NCBI RefSeq assembly: GCF_902167145.1
Contig: NC_050098.1
Span: 84,546,207 to 84,610,206, forward strand
Direction: 5' to 3'
From: Zea mays
Lineage: Eukaryota > Streptophyta > Magnoliopsida > Poales > Poaceae
Length of the DNA: 64,000 bases
Below are positions 29,742-42,536 of the stretch, in pieces. The first letter of the stretch is position 1; each line of letters opens with the position of its first letter. The notes under the pieces are model-generated. The model saw only the letters and a list, made by a program, of their open reading frames with translations. It did not search any database and had not been told where the DNA came from. A program made the position numbers and the translations under genes.

Positions 29742-31387
29742 TGTGGCGGAATCGCCCGAATTATTCCAACTTAAGTTCCCAAGTCCCACCTTAGAGGCTA
29801 GACCACACTTAAATAGGAATAAAACGTCAGTCCCTCGGATCTAGTCCGACATGGCCACTAACAGGATCAAGTACCACGTACTCACTCGAAGGTGAGGCAC
29901 AGAGCAAGTACAATAAAGCATAAAACCATACATTAAAATAAGTGCTTGAGATTATTACAACATCATTGGAGTTTTGCAAAAGTAGTGATCATTGTTTGGA
30001 ATGCAGCGAAATTTAACTAACGGTAAATAAAAGGAAAGATGGGGAAGCCTGGCCCATTACTCCTCATGTTCCTCCCCTGCTGAGGTAGGGTCCCACTTGA
30101 CTGTCCAACCCGGTGGCAAGGTAGACGACCAAGTTACTCCAGCAACCATATCCTCCAGAGAACCTGTAAAAATTATGCCACAAGTAAGGCTGAGTATACT
30201 AATACTCAGCTAGACTTACCCGGTGTGTGGAGTCTACTCCTCTACCTCTAGACATGCAATTGTTTGGCTGAAGGGTTTGGTTTGCCAAAAGCACTAGCTG
30301 AGTCTAAAATCAAGTTTTAGCTTTTCAAGTTTTAGTGTGATTCTCTTAAGACTACATGTGTACCTAGCTAATCATACATGGTATCAAGCATTTTAGCAAT
30401 CAACATCTTTTGCCAATCAAATCATTTCCACTTATTACTCAATGTAGCAGCATGGATCAAGAAGTCTCATTAGCTGCGAGAAGCAGACGATTCAAATCGA
30501 GTTTTTATCCTTGCAAGGTAAACCTAAACACACGACGTGGCGAGGCACTCCGTCCCCACACACATCAACCGTCCCCATCGATTCCCCGTCAACAGAAAGG
30601 GGCTCACCGCCTTGGCTTACAATGCCTCACTGACCCCGACTGCCGTCGTGCAGTGACCACACTTGTACCCACCATAACCAGAATGGGAGACCACATCTCA
30701 GGTCGCGTGAGGAGGGCAATCTGCAAGTAAGTTCATTCAGGTACTAGGCTTACCGATTTACCATATTTCTCGGTATGTGCTTAGTACGTTCAAACGCTTG
30801 ACACACAGTACCACACCTTAATCCTTATTCCAATTTCCGTCACATAGACAACGCATCCCCGTGGACCGTTGTCCATAGACCTTCATCACTACGATATAAA
30901 AATGGATACAACCAATTCCTGACCTCGTGCGAGTGCTAGAAAAATCACTCGACTTCTACCGAGATCCTAATTAGTAAAGCAGCTACTCGACCTAGCATAC
31001 TAGTATCCATCTCAAAAGGAATCCTGAGTTCATGCAACTAGAGTTTCAGGAGACTCCTAACTTAAGTGCACAGTACAAGCCTACAAACATTAAGTGTAGT
31101 AAAATAGCATATAGAATTGGTTATGCATAAAACCGGGGCTTGCCTTCCAAAGCTGGGGCAGGCAGATCCTCGATGGCAGGTTCTGGTGCTGGCTCCTGGA
31201 CTACCTCCTGAGCAACTCCTTGCTCCGGAACGAGGATGTACTCTCCGTCTGCGAGATTAGAATCTATTGAATGCAATGAATAAGATATATGCATATTAAT
31301 GATATGGCAATTTGTATATGCTACGTATGGTGAAACAACATTAAAAGAGTAGGTACACTAGGGTTTTCTTTGTGAGATGGTGTGTTA
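29742..31387 (-). repeat. Element C: 3' part of its 4.26-kb LTR (copy 1)
   Basis: On the plus strand it starts TGTGGCGGAATCGCCCGAAT (LTR end on the minus strand) and runs to the B insertion point at 31387. It matches C' at 2650-4021 plus 14255-14315 in reverse. No gene: the 106-codon plus frame at 30410-30730 overlays a conserved LTR block and is likely chance. The rest of this LTR is 52024-54640. Confidence 0.8.
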
Positions 31388-34300
31388 TGTGACGGAACCT
31401 CCCAAGTAATTAGGCCCACCTACAGTTGTCCTTGTCCAACGGACATCAGACAACCCTGTAGGTGCCCCTAAACTACTTGACAAGTTCGGTATCTTTCCTT
31501 ACCTTACCAGGAACGTCTCACCCATCTTGTAGACATTACAGAACATCGGAGATGAAGAAATGCGGAAGCGAATTACATAAACTTACATTTTATTTCAAAA
31601 GCAAGCTTGAGTTATTTTTATTACAGACCAGACTAAAAGTGAGTGCATAGAGTAATATTATACAAACCAGGGAGGCAAAAACTCCTCCCGAGAAGACAAA
31701 AGCAAAAGATCCTAGGTGGAGGACCGAGTCCTCCCGCACTTCAGTCTTGATTTTCTTCTTTTGGAACCACCTTGGCACAGAAGCAGCAAAAGTCTGCTAC
31801 TTCCTCACCTAAAAACAACGAAGGGATAAACCCTGAGTATGGAATACTCAGCAAGTCTTACCCGACTAAAGAAAAGACTCTCAAGGGTATGCTGGCTATA
31901 TGGGAGTCAAGGTAAGGCTTTTCAATATTCAAAGACTCTGTTTTTGCAGAAATGCTTACTAAAGTGGATCCTTAAAAATCCAGTTTTATTTGTTAAGTTA
32001 AGTAAAATTACCTGCACTAGAGTTCTTTCTACCCTAGTTCAATCACTGGTCCTGCACTAGCCAATTTCTTAACAAGAGCCCATCGTCTTTGGTGGAATGC
32101 TACGTGTAAGTCAGTGGCCAAGTCTCCATAACCGCGGAGGTACGGCGATCCGAATCGATTATACTCAGCTGAGGATCTCCGATCACACGACATATGTAGC
32201 ACTTAACCCTTGCATATGTCAACCCGCCACCGGGGTTCTTAAGACCGGATCAGGTTCACGCAAACCGAGAGCACAGATACACCACCGTCCAGCCTCTTGC
32301 CACGGAGGGTACACGCTACTCTCGCCACCGCTCCACTCCCATTTCGTGGTATCTTATTCCGGCCTTAGTCTGCCCGAGGCAAGGCTTACCCATGACGAGG
32401 CATGTGACCAGTTAAAGGGTCCTCGGTCAGCAGGCCTACATCGAGACGGTCCTTAATTGACTCAGACGGAGACACTACACCGAGACTCCTTTCTCATGCA
32501 AGTCACCCGCCCGGTCTCAGCTTAATCATTTCAACCCAAAAACTTGGTACCTGGCAGAGGTACATCTTTTCCGATGTTGAATCCATCACGGCCGTGATGG
32601 ATCCACCATCAAGTTTTATTTTTGAAAACAACCCTCCCACTTTGCCAAACATCTTTTGTAAAACAAATCCTTTTGTTTTTCTAAAGCAATACTAAGCATA
32701 GTAAAACCTTTTTGTAAAAACAGGGTGTCAAGGAAGGTAATCAAATTCAAGGAAGGTAATGCAGGAATTGTTTTATCAGGTAACTCCTATCACCTAATGC
32801 AGCAAGCAAGTGAGAAAGATTTTAAAAACATCAAGGGAGGTGGCAAATGCACCGGGGCTTGCCTTCGTTTACTGGTGAATCAGGCTCAGATCCACAGATG
32901 TCAAAGTAGAAATGATTCCCAGCCTGAGACTCCGAAGGTGGTGGTGGTGGTGTCTCCTCTTCAGTTACTTCTACCTCTTCTTCTCGTTCTAATCATAACC
33001 ATACATATGTATAAGAATGGATGCCATGGGATGCTCATGAGGATGCAAAGACAACATAAACTTATTAGTTATGTCTTGAATACAACTTGCCTTCACGGAG
33101 TTCCGGGAACTTAGGGTTTCCGGAGTCGGTAAAGGAGTTCATAGGGCAGGGGGGGGTGTTTTGGGGTTTGGTGATCAAACAAGGTCCAAATCAATTCAAA
33201 CTTTACCCAAGGCTTCTCAATATTGAATAACACTCATATAAAAATTTTGGGCATTTTAGGACCTATCAATTATTTTCTAAAAATCTATAATCAAGACTTT
33301 TAACTACTTTAAATACCCTAAAATTTCTTACTTCCACTAAAAATCACCAACTTATTTTTGTTAAATACTATAGAAAATAACAAACCTAGGAAAATTAGTT
33401 TCACAATTTTAGCATTTTTTCTACATTTTTCTACATATTTTTAAAGTTTGCTAGAAATAGAAAAAAGAAAACGATGAACAGGCTTGGGCCGAAACCAGCC
33501 CAGGTCGGCCCAACAGCAGCAGAATCGCGCCCGCACCCGCGCGCGCGATGGCGGCTTTGCAGAAAAGCCCTCGAGGTTTTATCTAACAGGAAGCGGGTTC
33601 GGTTACTATTTCCTGGGGTCACTGACATTTCCCAAAAAGGTCCTCTGGTTTCTGTCTATTCTGTGTTTCACGTCCTCGACGGCGTTCAAGCGCGGCCGTG
33701 CTCCGGCGAGCATCTACGCCGGCCGATTGAGGCTAAGACCGGTGCTAATCTTCGGCTGAGACCAAATCCGAGTCCCCATGAACGTTTTCCCCAACCTAAT
33801 TGCACTATTGGTGGACTAGGGAGCTCCGGCCACGGTGGCCGTAAGCAAAGCGGCAATAAGGTCGTGTTCCCGACGACTTATGGCGGTCTAGCTTGATTCA
33901 ATGGTTCGGTAAGCATCACGGAGATGGAAGGGTGCTCAAACGAAATAGCAGAGGACCGGGGCTGACCTGTGGAGGGCTGCCCACGGTGGGCTCGATTCAC
34001 GGCGGCGGAAAACCGATTTGGGGGCAACGCGAAATTCAGGCGAGCTGGTGGGCGATCGAGTGTGGGGACGGGTGCTAGAGCTTCACAATTTCATGGCGTA
34101 ACTAGCCCTGCCCTCAATTTATAGGCTCCAAGGACGGTGGCCGGTGAATTTCGAGGAGATGCGCGGCGGTCGGAGGTGACGAAGGTTATCGACTTCGCGA
34201 CTACGTGTCTACCGCCGTGGCGGGCTCACCGGCCTTGATGAGACAGCCGTGAGGGGTCACGACGGCACGGAGGAAGAGTTGAGCCACGCGGCACCCGGCC

Positions 34301-35418
34301 GAGAGGCGGCGGTCGACGGCGAGCACTTTACCGCGGGCGGTGAGCTAGAGGAGATGTACCGTGGCCGAGCGGGGCGACTTCCAGCTCACCGGTGACGAGG
34401 ACCTTTACCGCGACGGCCTTATCCGGTGACCGCCGAGCACGAATCACGGCGAACGACGATCGACGGCGACGGCTATCGGCGACGAGCACGGGGAAGATCT
34501 TTTTCAGTTACCGGTTACTGTACCATGGGAAGACCCCATCAGTTAGCCTGACAGAGCAAGTTCAGAGCAGTATTTCTCCAAATTTTACACTGCAACTTTG
34601 TCAATACTCTGTACCAAAGTTGTAGAGTTACAAACCAGCTACAATCCAACTATAGAGATCAAACTCATTTGAGCACTGGATCATGCTTGGATTTGGGCTA
34701 GAAGTTGATGTCAGTCATGTGCTACACTGAATTTCAGATCAAACAGCCTGACAGCCAGTTTTGGATTGGGTTTTTCTCCAAATTTCTCATAACAACTAAG
34801 CTCACACTCCTTAGCAAAGTTGTTCTCCTATAATGGGTCTTCAATTTTGATGTGGTGACCTAGGGCAAAAACCCTATATCCTGAAAGATACAAGGCTCCA
34901 AAGTTGAGCCAATATCACTGAAATCCAGACTCAGAATAAACTCACATGAGGTCTATTTTGCACTTAAGTCCAAAACCTTAGGTTTTGCTTTCAAGTCCAC
35001 ATTTTTGTGAACCAAGGGACTTAAGAAACCTATTTGGCTTGGTTTTTGCACTTTAGCCCAAAAGTGGGCTAATTTTGCACATAAGCCCCTAGGGTTTGGT
35101 TTAGGGTTTTCCAGGGTTCCAATTAGGGTTTCTGGTATTCCAGGGGTATAAGTGGGATTCAACTTTATTCTTGGAGTCATTTTATGACTTTTACCCTAAA
35201 GCCTTTAGGTTTTCTCAACTTAGGTTAAGTTTTACCCCTTTAACCACTATTTAGGGTTAAGTCCTTTAACCAGGGTCCTATTTGTAAAACATTAAAACAA
35301 TACACTTGTTTGAAATTTTTGCCTAGTGAATGCACTCTAGGTGTGCCAAACATATGCAATGCCAATGCTTATGATGCCATGCTCAAGTTTTAGTTATAGT
35401 AACACCAGGGGTGTTACA
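31388..35418 (-). repeat. Extra LTR of element B, in duplication copy 1
   Basis: 4031 bp; on the plus strand TGTGACGGAACCTCCC to GGGGTGTTACA, preceded by TGTTA. It is a duplicate of 38355-42384, from which it differs at about seven positions and by one G in a G run (8 G here near 33150, 7 in the other two copies). No gene: small ORFs recur in all three LTR copies simply because the copies are nearly identical. A TATA box is at 34117-34123 (minus) and a 22-bp perfect palindrome at 32581-32602. Confidence 0.93.
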
Positions 35419-35658
35419 TCCTTCCCCCCATAAAAGAATCTCGTCCCGAGATTAAAAATCCTAGGGTAAGTAATGGTAAAGGAAACGCATCGCATTTTTA
35501 TTTCCTTATTTTTGGTACAAGACAGGGGTGATATGGGGGTTACTTCTTTATTACAACAGCTATACAGGCTTTACAATTTACATGAGGCTAAAAAGCCTGG
35601 GAAATTCTTATCTAAGAAGTCTTGGGTTTCCCATGTAGCCTCATCTTCCGAATGCTGG
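35419..35658 (-). pseudogene. pol: Duplicated 3' end of the B internal region (pol C-terminal scrap)
   Basis: 240 bases equal to 42385-42624: the polypurine tract next to the LTR, the untranslated end and the last 29 codons of the B polyprotein (the C-terminal half of the chromodomain-like part, stop at 35571). It is cut at the duplication join, so nothing is made from it. Confidence 0.9.
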
Positions 35659-36394
35659 TGATGAGCTCAGTGCACTCGTCAGCACGGGCGTACTGCCTTC
35701 CAACGGAATGGACAGGCACACCGCCTATGGGACGGTCTGGTCACCGCCTGCCAGTGGAGTGGACAGGGCACATTAAATGCCAAGGTGGCACATCCCTGCC
35801 AGTGGAATGGACAAGGCTCATTAAATGCTGAGGCGGCACATCGCCTGTCAGCGGGACGGACAGGCGGCGCGCCTTATCCGCAATAAATGCAGGGGCTGCA
35901 TAACCCGGAGGCCTTACGTCAGGCTCCGCCCGCCGGCTTACGTCACACGCAGTAGGCCTCGTGGCAGCATTGGGTCTCCGCCCGGGCGGGGAGCAGTGGC
36001 GCAAGCGGATAGGTCCGCATCGTGTCGTCACCGGACCCCTGCCTAGGTCCTGTCCAAGGCTTGTGCATGTTCTGTCTTGGGGCCTTGCTGTGCTTGGCCC
36101 GGACCCTGCACAAGGGGGGTTCGGGGCCCGTTCCAGGTGTCCGGGCACGCCCGTGGAGATTCTGGACCTTACTCGGAGGTCCGGTCTATACGTACAGGGG
36201 TCCGGCACTTCCCCATGGGGGTCCGGACCCACTGTTGATACCCTGGAGCATATTGTCTTTTCTGGCCACGTGGCGACCCGGGAGTCGACCACGTGGTGGG
36301 GTCGGGCGCTGTTTACCACGGGACTAGAGGTAGTCGCATGGGCACCGCGCCTTCACACAGTATTAAGGGGTACCCCTGTTTCAGGGTACCGACA
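35659..36394 (-). repeat. Partial 5' LTR of A in duplication copy 2
   Basis: 736 bp equal to 28692-29427 with four transitions. It lacks the TATA-bearing part of the LTR. ORFs here repeat those of copy 1 and are not supported as genes. Confidence 0.93.
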
Positions 36395-38354
36395 AAGCTA
36401 ATTACCAAAGCCAGAGCCATGATAGCACTCGTGGTTGCACTGTTATCCTGGGTGGTCACTCCATGTTCCAATTAATATGAAATAATCTTGTTTAACCATC
36501 GGGTTAACACCATAATACTAATTTCATTTCTGAAACATTAATATCAATAATGAGTGACATCAAAATTATCAAGTTGAGTGGTAGCACAAATTGGCAAAGC
36601 ATAGTATTTTTTCCAGGGTAATAAAGGAATAAAGTTGGTAAATCTAGGAAATCCTTAATTAGGCAAATCCCATCAAATTATGCAATATATCCAAAAAGTA
36701 AACATTATTGTGGCGGAATCGCCCGAATTATTCCAACTTAAGTTCCCAAGTCCCACCTTAGAGGCTAGACCACACTTAAATAGGAATAAAACGTCAGTCC
36801 CTCGGATCTAGTCCGACATGGCCACTAACAGGATCAAGTACCACGTACTCACTCGAAGGTGAGGCACAGAGCAAGTACAATAAAGCATAAAACCATACAT
36901 TAAAATAAGTGCTTGAGATTATTACAACATCATTGGAGTTTTGCAAAAGTAGTGATCATTGTTTGGAATGCAGCGAAATTTAACTAACGGTAAATAAAAG
37001 GAAAGATGGGGAAGCCTGGCCCATTACTCCTCATGTTCCTCCCCTGCTGAGGTAGGGTCCCACTTGACTGTCCAACCCGGTGGCAAGGTAGACGACCAAG
37101 TTACTCCAGCAACCATATCCTCCAGAGAACCTGTAAAAATTATGCCACAAGTAAGGCTGAGTATACTAATACTCAGCTAGACTTACCCGGTGTGTGGAGT
37201 CTACTCCTCTACCTCTAGACATGCAATTGTTTGGCTGAAGGGTTTGGTTTGCCAAAAGCACTAGCTGAGTCTAAAATCAAGTTTTAGCTTTTCAAGTTTT
37301 AGTGTGATTCTCTTAAGACTACATGTGTACCTAGCTAATCATACATGGTATCAAGCATTTTAGCAATCAACATCTTTTGCCAATCAAATCATTTCCACTT
37401 ATTACTCAATGTAGCAGCATGGATCAAGAAGTCTCATTAGCTGCGAGAAGCAGACGATTCAAATCGAGTTTTTATCCTTGCAAGGTAAACCTAAACACAC
37501 GACGTGGCGAGGCACTCCGTCCCCACACACATCAACCGTCCCCATCGATTCCCCGTCAACAGAAAGGGGCTCACCGCCTTGGCTTACAATGCCTCACTGA
37601 CCCCGACTGCCGTCGTGCAGTGACCACACTTGTACCCACCATAACCAGAATGGGAGACCACATCTCAGGTCGCGTGAGGAGGGCAATCTGCAAGTAAGTT
37701 CATTCAGGTACTAGGCTTACCGATTTACCATATTTCTCGGTATGTGCTTAGTACGTTCAAACGCTTGACACACAGTACCACACCTTAATCCTTATTCCAA
37801 TTTCCGTCACATAGACAACGCATCCCCGTGGACCGTTGTCCATAGACCTTCATCACTACGATATAAAAATGGATACAACCAATTCCTGACCTCGTGCGAG
37901 TGCTAGAAAAATCACTCGACTTCTACCGAGATCCTAATTAGTAAAGCAGCTACTCGACCTAGCATACTAGTATCCATCTCAAAAGGAATCCTGAGTTCAT
38001 GCAACTAGAGTTTCAGGAGACTCCTAACTTAAGTGCACAGTACAAGCCTACAAACATTAAGTGTAGTAAAATAGCATATAGAATTGGTTATGCATAAAAC
38101 CGGGGCTTGCCTTCCAAAGCTGGGGCAGGCAGATCCTCGATGGCAGGTTCTGGTGCTGGCTCCTGGACTACCTCCTGAGCAACTCCTTGCTCCGGAACGA
38201 GGATGTACTCTCCGTCTGCGAGATTAGAATCTATTGAATGCAATGAATAAGATATATGCATATTAATGATATGGCAATTTGTATATGCTACGTATGGTGA
38301 AACAACATTAAAAGAGTAGGTACACTAGGGTTTTCTTTGTGAGATGGTGTGTTA
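36395..38354 (-). repeat. E and C LTR pieces in duplication copy 2
   Basis: 36395-36708 repeats the E fragment and 36709-38354 the C LTR part. I saw no difference from 29428-31387. The last five bases, TGTTA (38350-38354), are the target duplication of B. Confidence 0.88.
38350..38354. repeat. Target site duplication of element B, left copy (TGTTA)
   Basis: Matches 52019-52023. A further copy from the tandem duplication is at 31383-31387. Confidence 0.93.
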
Positions 38355-41300
38355 TGTGACGGAACCTCCCAAGTAATTAGGCCCACCTACAGTTGTCCTT
38401 GTCCAACGGACATCAGACAACCCTGTAGGTGCCCCTAAACTACTTGACAAGTTCGGTATCTTTCCTTACCTTACCAGGAACGTCTCACCCATCTTGTAGA
38501 CATTACAGAACATCGGAGATGAAGAAATGCGGAAGCGAATTACATAAACTTACATTTTATTTCAAAAGCAAGCTTGAGTTATTTTTATTACAGACCAGAC
38601 TAAAAGTGAGTGCATAGAGTAATATTATACAAACCAGGGAGGCAAAAACTCCTCCCGAGAAGACAAAAGCAAAAGATCCTAGGTGGAGGACCGAGTCCTC
38701 CCGCACTTCAGTCTTGATTTTCTTCTTTTGGAACCACCTTGGCACAGAAGCAGCAAAAGTCTGCTACTTCCTCACCTAAAAACAACGAAGGGATAAACCC
38801 TGAGTATGGAATACTCAGCAAGTCTTACCCGACTAAAGAAAAGACTCTCAAGGGTATGCTGGCTATATGGGAGTCAAGGTAAGGCTTTTCAATATTCAAA
38901 GACTCTGTTTTTGCAGAAATGCTTACTAAAGTGGATCCTTAAAAATCCAGTTTTATTTGTTAAGTTAAGTAAAATTACCTGCACTAGAGTTCTTTCTACC
39001 CTAGTTCAATCACTGGTCCTGCACTAGCCAATTTCTTAACAAGAGCCCATCGTCTTTGGTGGAATGCTACGTGTAAGTCAGTGGCCAAGTCTCCATAACC
39101 GCGGAGGTACGGCGATCCGAATCGATTATACTCAGCTGAGGATCTCCGATCACACGACATATGTAGCACTTAACCCTTGCATATGTCAACCCGCCACCGG
39201 GGTTCTTAAGACCGGATCAGGTTCACGCAAACCGAGAGCACAGATACACCACCGTCCAGCCTCTTGCCACGGAGGGTACACGCTACTCTCGCCACCGCTC
39301 CACTCCCATTTCGTGGTATCTTATTCCGGCCTTAGTCTGCCCGAGGCAAGGCTTACCCATGACGAGGCATGTGACCAGTTAAAGGGTCCTCGGTCAGCAG
39401 GCCTACATCGAGACGGTCCTTAATTGACTCAGACGGAGACACTACACCGAGACTCCTTTCTCGTGCAAGTCACCCGCCCGGTCTCAGCTTAATCATTTCA
39501 ACCCAAAAACTTGGTACCTGGCAGAGGTACATCTTTTCCGATGTTGAATCCATCACGGCCGTGATGGATCCACCATCAAGTTTTATTTTTGAAAACAACC
39601 CTCCCACTTTGCCAAACATCTTTTGTAAAACAAATCCTTTTGTTTTTCTAAAGCAATACTAAGCATAGTAAAACCTTTTTGTAAAAACAGGGTGTCAAGG
39701 AAGGTAATCAAATTCAAGGAAGGTAATGCAGGAATTGTTTTATCAGGTAACTCCTATCACCTAATGCAGCAAGCAAGTGAGAAAGATTTTAAAAACATCA
39801 AGGGAGGTGGCAAATGCACCGGGGCTTGCCTTCGTTTATTGGTGAATCAGGCTCAGATCCACAGATGTCAAAGTAGAAATGATTCCCAGCCTGAGACTCC
39901 GAAGGTGGTGGTGGTGGTGTCTCCTCTTCAGTTACTTCTACCTCTTCTTCTCGTTCTAATCATAACCATACATATGTATAAGAATGGATGCCATGGGATG
40001 CTCATGAGGATGCAAAGACAACATAAACTTATTAGTTATGTCTTGAATACAACTTGCCTTCACGGAGTTCCGGGAACTTAGGGTTTCCGGAGTCGGTAAA
40101 GGAGTTCATAGGGCAGGGGGGGTGTTTTGGGGTTTGGTGATCAAACAAGGTCCAAATCAATTCAAACTTTACCCAAGGCTTCTCAATATTGAATAACACT
40201 CATATAAAAATTTTGGGCATTTTAGGACCTATCAATTATTTTCTAAAAATCTATAATCAAGACTTTTAACTACTTTAAATACCCTAAAATTTCTTACTTC
40301 CACTAAAAATCACCAACTTATTTTTGTTAAATACTATAGAAAATAACAAACCTAGGAAAATTAGTTTCACAATTTTAGCATTTTTTCTACATTTTTCTAC
40401 ATATTTTTAAAGTTTGCTAGAAATAGAAAAAAGAAAACGATGAACAGGCTTGGGCCGAAACCAGCCCAGGTCGGCCCAACAGCAGCAGAATCGCGCCCGC
40501 ACCCGCGCGCGCGATGGCGGCTTTGCAGAAAAGCCCTCGAGGTTTTATCTAACAGGAAGCGGGTTCGGTTACTATTTCCTGGGGTCACTGACATTTCCCA
40601 AAAAGGTCCTCTGGTTTCTGTCTATTCTGTGTTTCACGTCCTCGACGGCGTTCAAGCGCGGCCGTGCTCCGGCGAGCATCTACGCCGGCCGATTGAGGCT
40701 AAGACCGGTGCTAATCTTCGGCTGAGACCAAATCCGAGTCCCCATGAACGTTTTCCCCAACCTAATTGCACTATTGGTGGACTAGGGAGCTCCGGCCACG
40801 GTGGCCGTAAGCAAAGCGGCAATAAGGTCGTGTTCCCGACGACTTATGGCGGTCTAGCTTGATTCAATGGTTCGGTAAGCATCACGGAGATGGAAGGGTG
40901 CTCAAACGAAATAGCAGAGGACCGGGGCTGACCTGTGGAGGGCTGCCCACGGTGGGCTCGATTCACGGCGGCGGAAAACCGATTTGGGGGCAACGCGAAA
41001 TTCAGGCGAGCTGGTGGGCGATCGAGTGTGGGGACGGGTGCTAGAGCTTCACAATTTCATGGCGTAACTAGCCCTGCCCTCAATTTATAGGCTCCAAGGA
41101 CGGTGGCCGGTGAATTTCGAGGAGATGCACGGCGGTCGGAGGTGACGAAGGTTATCGACTTCGCGACTACGTGTCTACCGCCGTGGCGGGCTCACCGGCC
41201 TTGATGAGACAGCCGTGAGGGGTCACGACGGCACGGAGGAAGAGTTGAGCCACGCGGCACCCGGCCGAGAGGCGGCGGTCGACGGCGAGCACTTTACCGC

Positions 41301-42384
41301 GGGCGGTGAGCTAGAGGAGATGTACCGTGGCCGAGCAGGGTGACTTCCAGCTCACCGGTGACGAGGACCTTTACCGCGACGGCCTTATCCGGTGACCGCC
41401 GAGCATGAATCACGGCGAACGACGATCGACGGTGACGGCTATCGGCGACGAGCACGGGGAAGATCTTTTTCAGTTACCGGTTACTGTACCATGGGAAGAC
41501 CCCATCAGTTAGCCTGACAGAGCAAGTTCAGAGCAGTATTTCTCCAAATTTTACACTGCAACTTTGTCAATACTCTGTACCAAAGTTGTAGAGTTACAAA
41601 CCAGCTACAATCCAACTATAGAGATCAAACTCATTTGAGCACTGGATCATGCTTGGATTTGGGCTAGAAGTTGATGTCAGTCATGTGCTACACTGAATTT
41701 CAGATCAAACAGCCTGACAGCCAGTTTTGGATTGGGTTTTTCTCCAAATTTCTCATAACAACTAAGCTCACACTCCTTAGCAAAGTTGTTCTCCTATAAT
41801 GGGTCTTCAATTTTGATGTGGTGACCTAGGGCAAAAACCCTATATCCTGAAAGATACAAGGCTCCAAAGTTGAGCCAATATCACTGAAATCCAGACTCAG
41901 AATAAACTCACATGAGGTCTATTTTGCACTTAAGTCCAAAACCTTAGGTTTTGCTTTCAAGTCCACATTTTTGTGAACCAAGGGACTTAAGAAACCTATT
42001 TGGCTTGGTTTTTGCACTTTAGCCCAAAAGTGGGCTAATTTTGCACATAAGCCCCTAGGGTTTGGTTTAGGGTTTTCCAGGGTTCCAATTAGGGTTTCTG
42101 GTATTCCAGGGGTATAAGTGGGATTCAACTTTATTCTTGGAGTCATTTTATGACTTTTACCCTAAAGCCTTTAGGTTTTCTCAACTTAGGTTAAGTTTTA
42201 CCCCTTTAACCACTATTTAGGGTTAAGTCCTTTAACCAGGGTCCTATTTGTAAAACATTAAAACAATACACTTGTTTGAAATTTTTGCCTAGTGAATGCA
42301 CTCTAGGTGTGCCAAACATATGCAATGCCAATGCTTATGATGCCATGCTCAAGTTTTAGTTATAGTAACACCAGGGGTGTTACA
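38355..42384 (-). repeat. 3' LTR of element B
   Basis: 4030 bp, on the plus strand TGTGACGGAACC to GTGTTACA. Non-coding. TATAAAT is at 41089-41083 (minus); the 22-bp palindrome is at 39548-39569. Confidence 0.95.
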
Positions 42385-42395
42385 TCCTTCCCCCC
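42385..42395 (-). other. Polypurine tract of element B
   Basis: On the minus strand GGGGGGAAGGA runs straight into the 3' LTR start TGTAACACC. A purine run at this site primes plus-strand DNA. The stretch 42396-42536 between it and the stop codon has no gene. Confidence 0.9.
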
Positions 42396-42536
42396 ATAAA
42401 AGAATCTCGTCCCGAGATTAAAAATCCTAGGGTAAGTAATGGTAAAGGAAACGCATCGCATTTTTATTTCCTTATTTTTGGTACAAGACAGGGGTGATAT
42501 GGGGGTTACTTCTTTATTACAACAGCTATACAGGCT

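Larger units (their letters stand above)
28692..35658 (+). repeat. 6967-bp tandem duplication, copy 1
   Basis: It starts TGATGAGCTCAG inside the A 5' LTR and ends in the 3' part of the B internal region (AATGCTGG). It contains the A LTR part, the E piece, the C LTR part, a whole B LTR and 240 bp of B internal sequence. Copy 2 follows directly with one shared base (T) at the join. Confidence 0.93.

Noticed and set aside
32097..33896. Repeated ORFs of 119, 129 and 140 codons in the B LTR copies
   Set aside because: They recur only because the three LTR copies are almost identical; they have no domain, overlap each other and lie on the strand opposite to LTR transcription.
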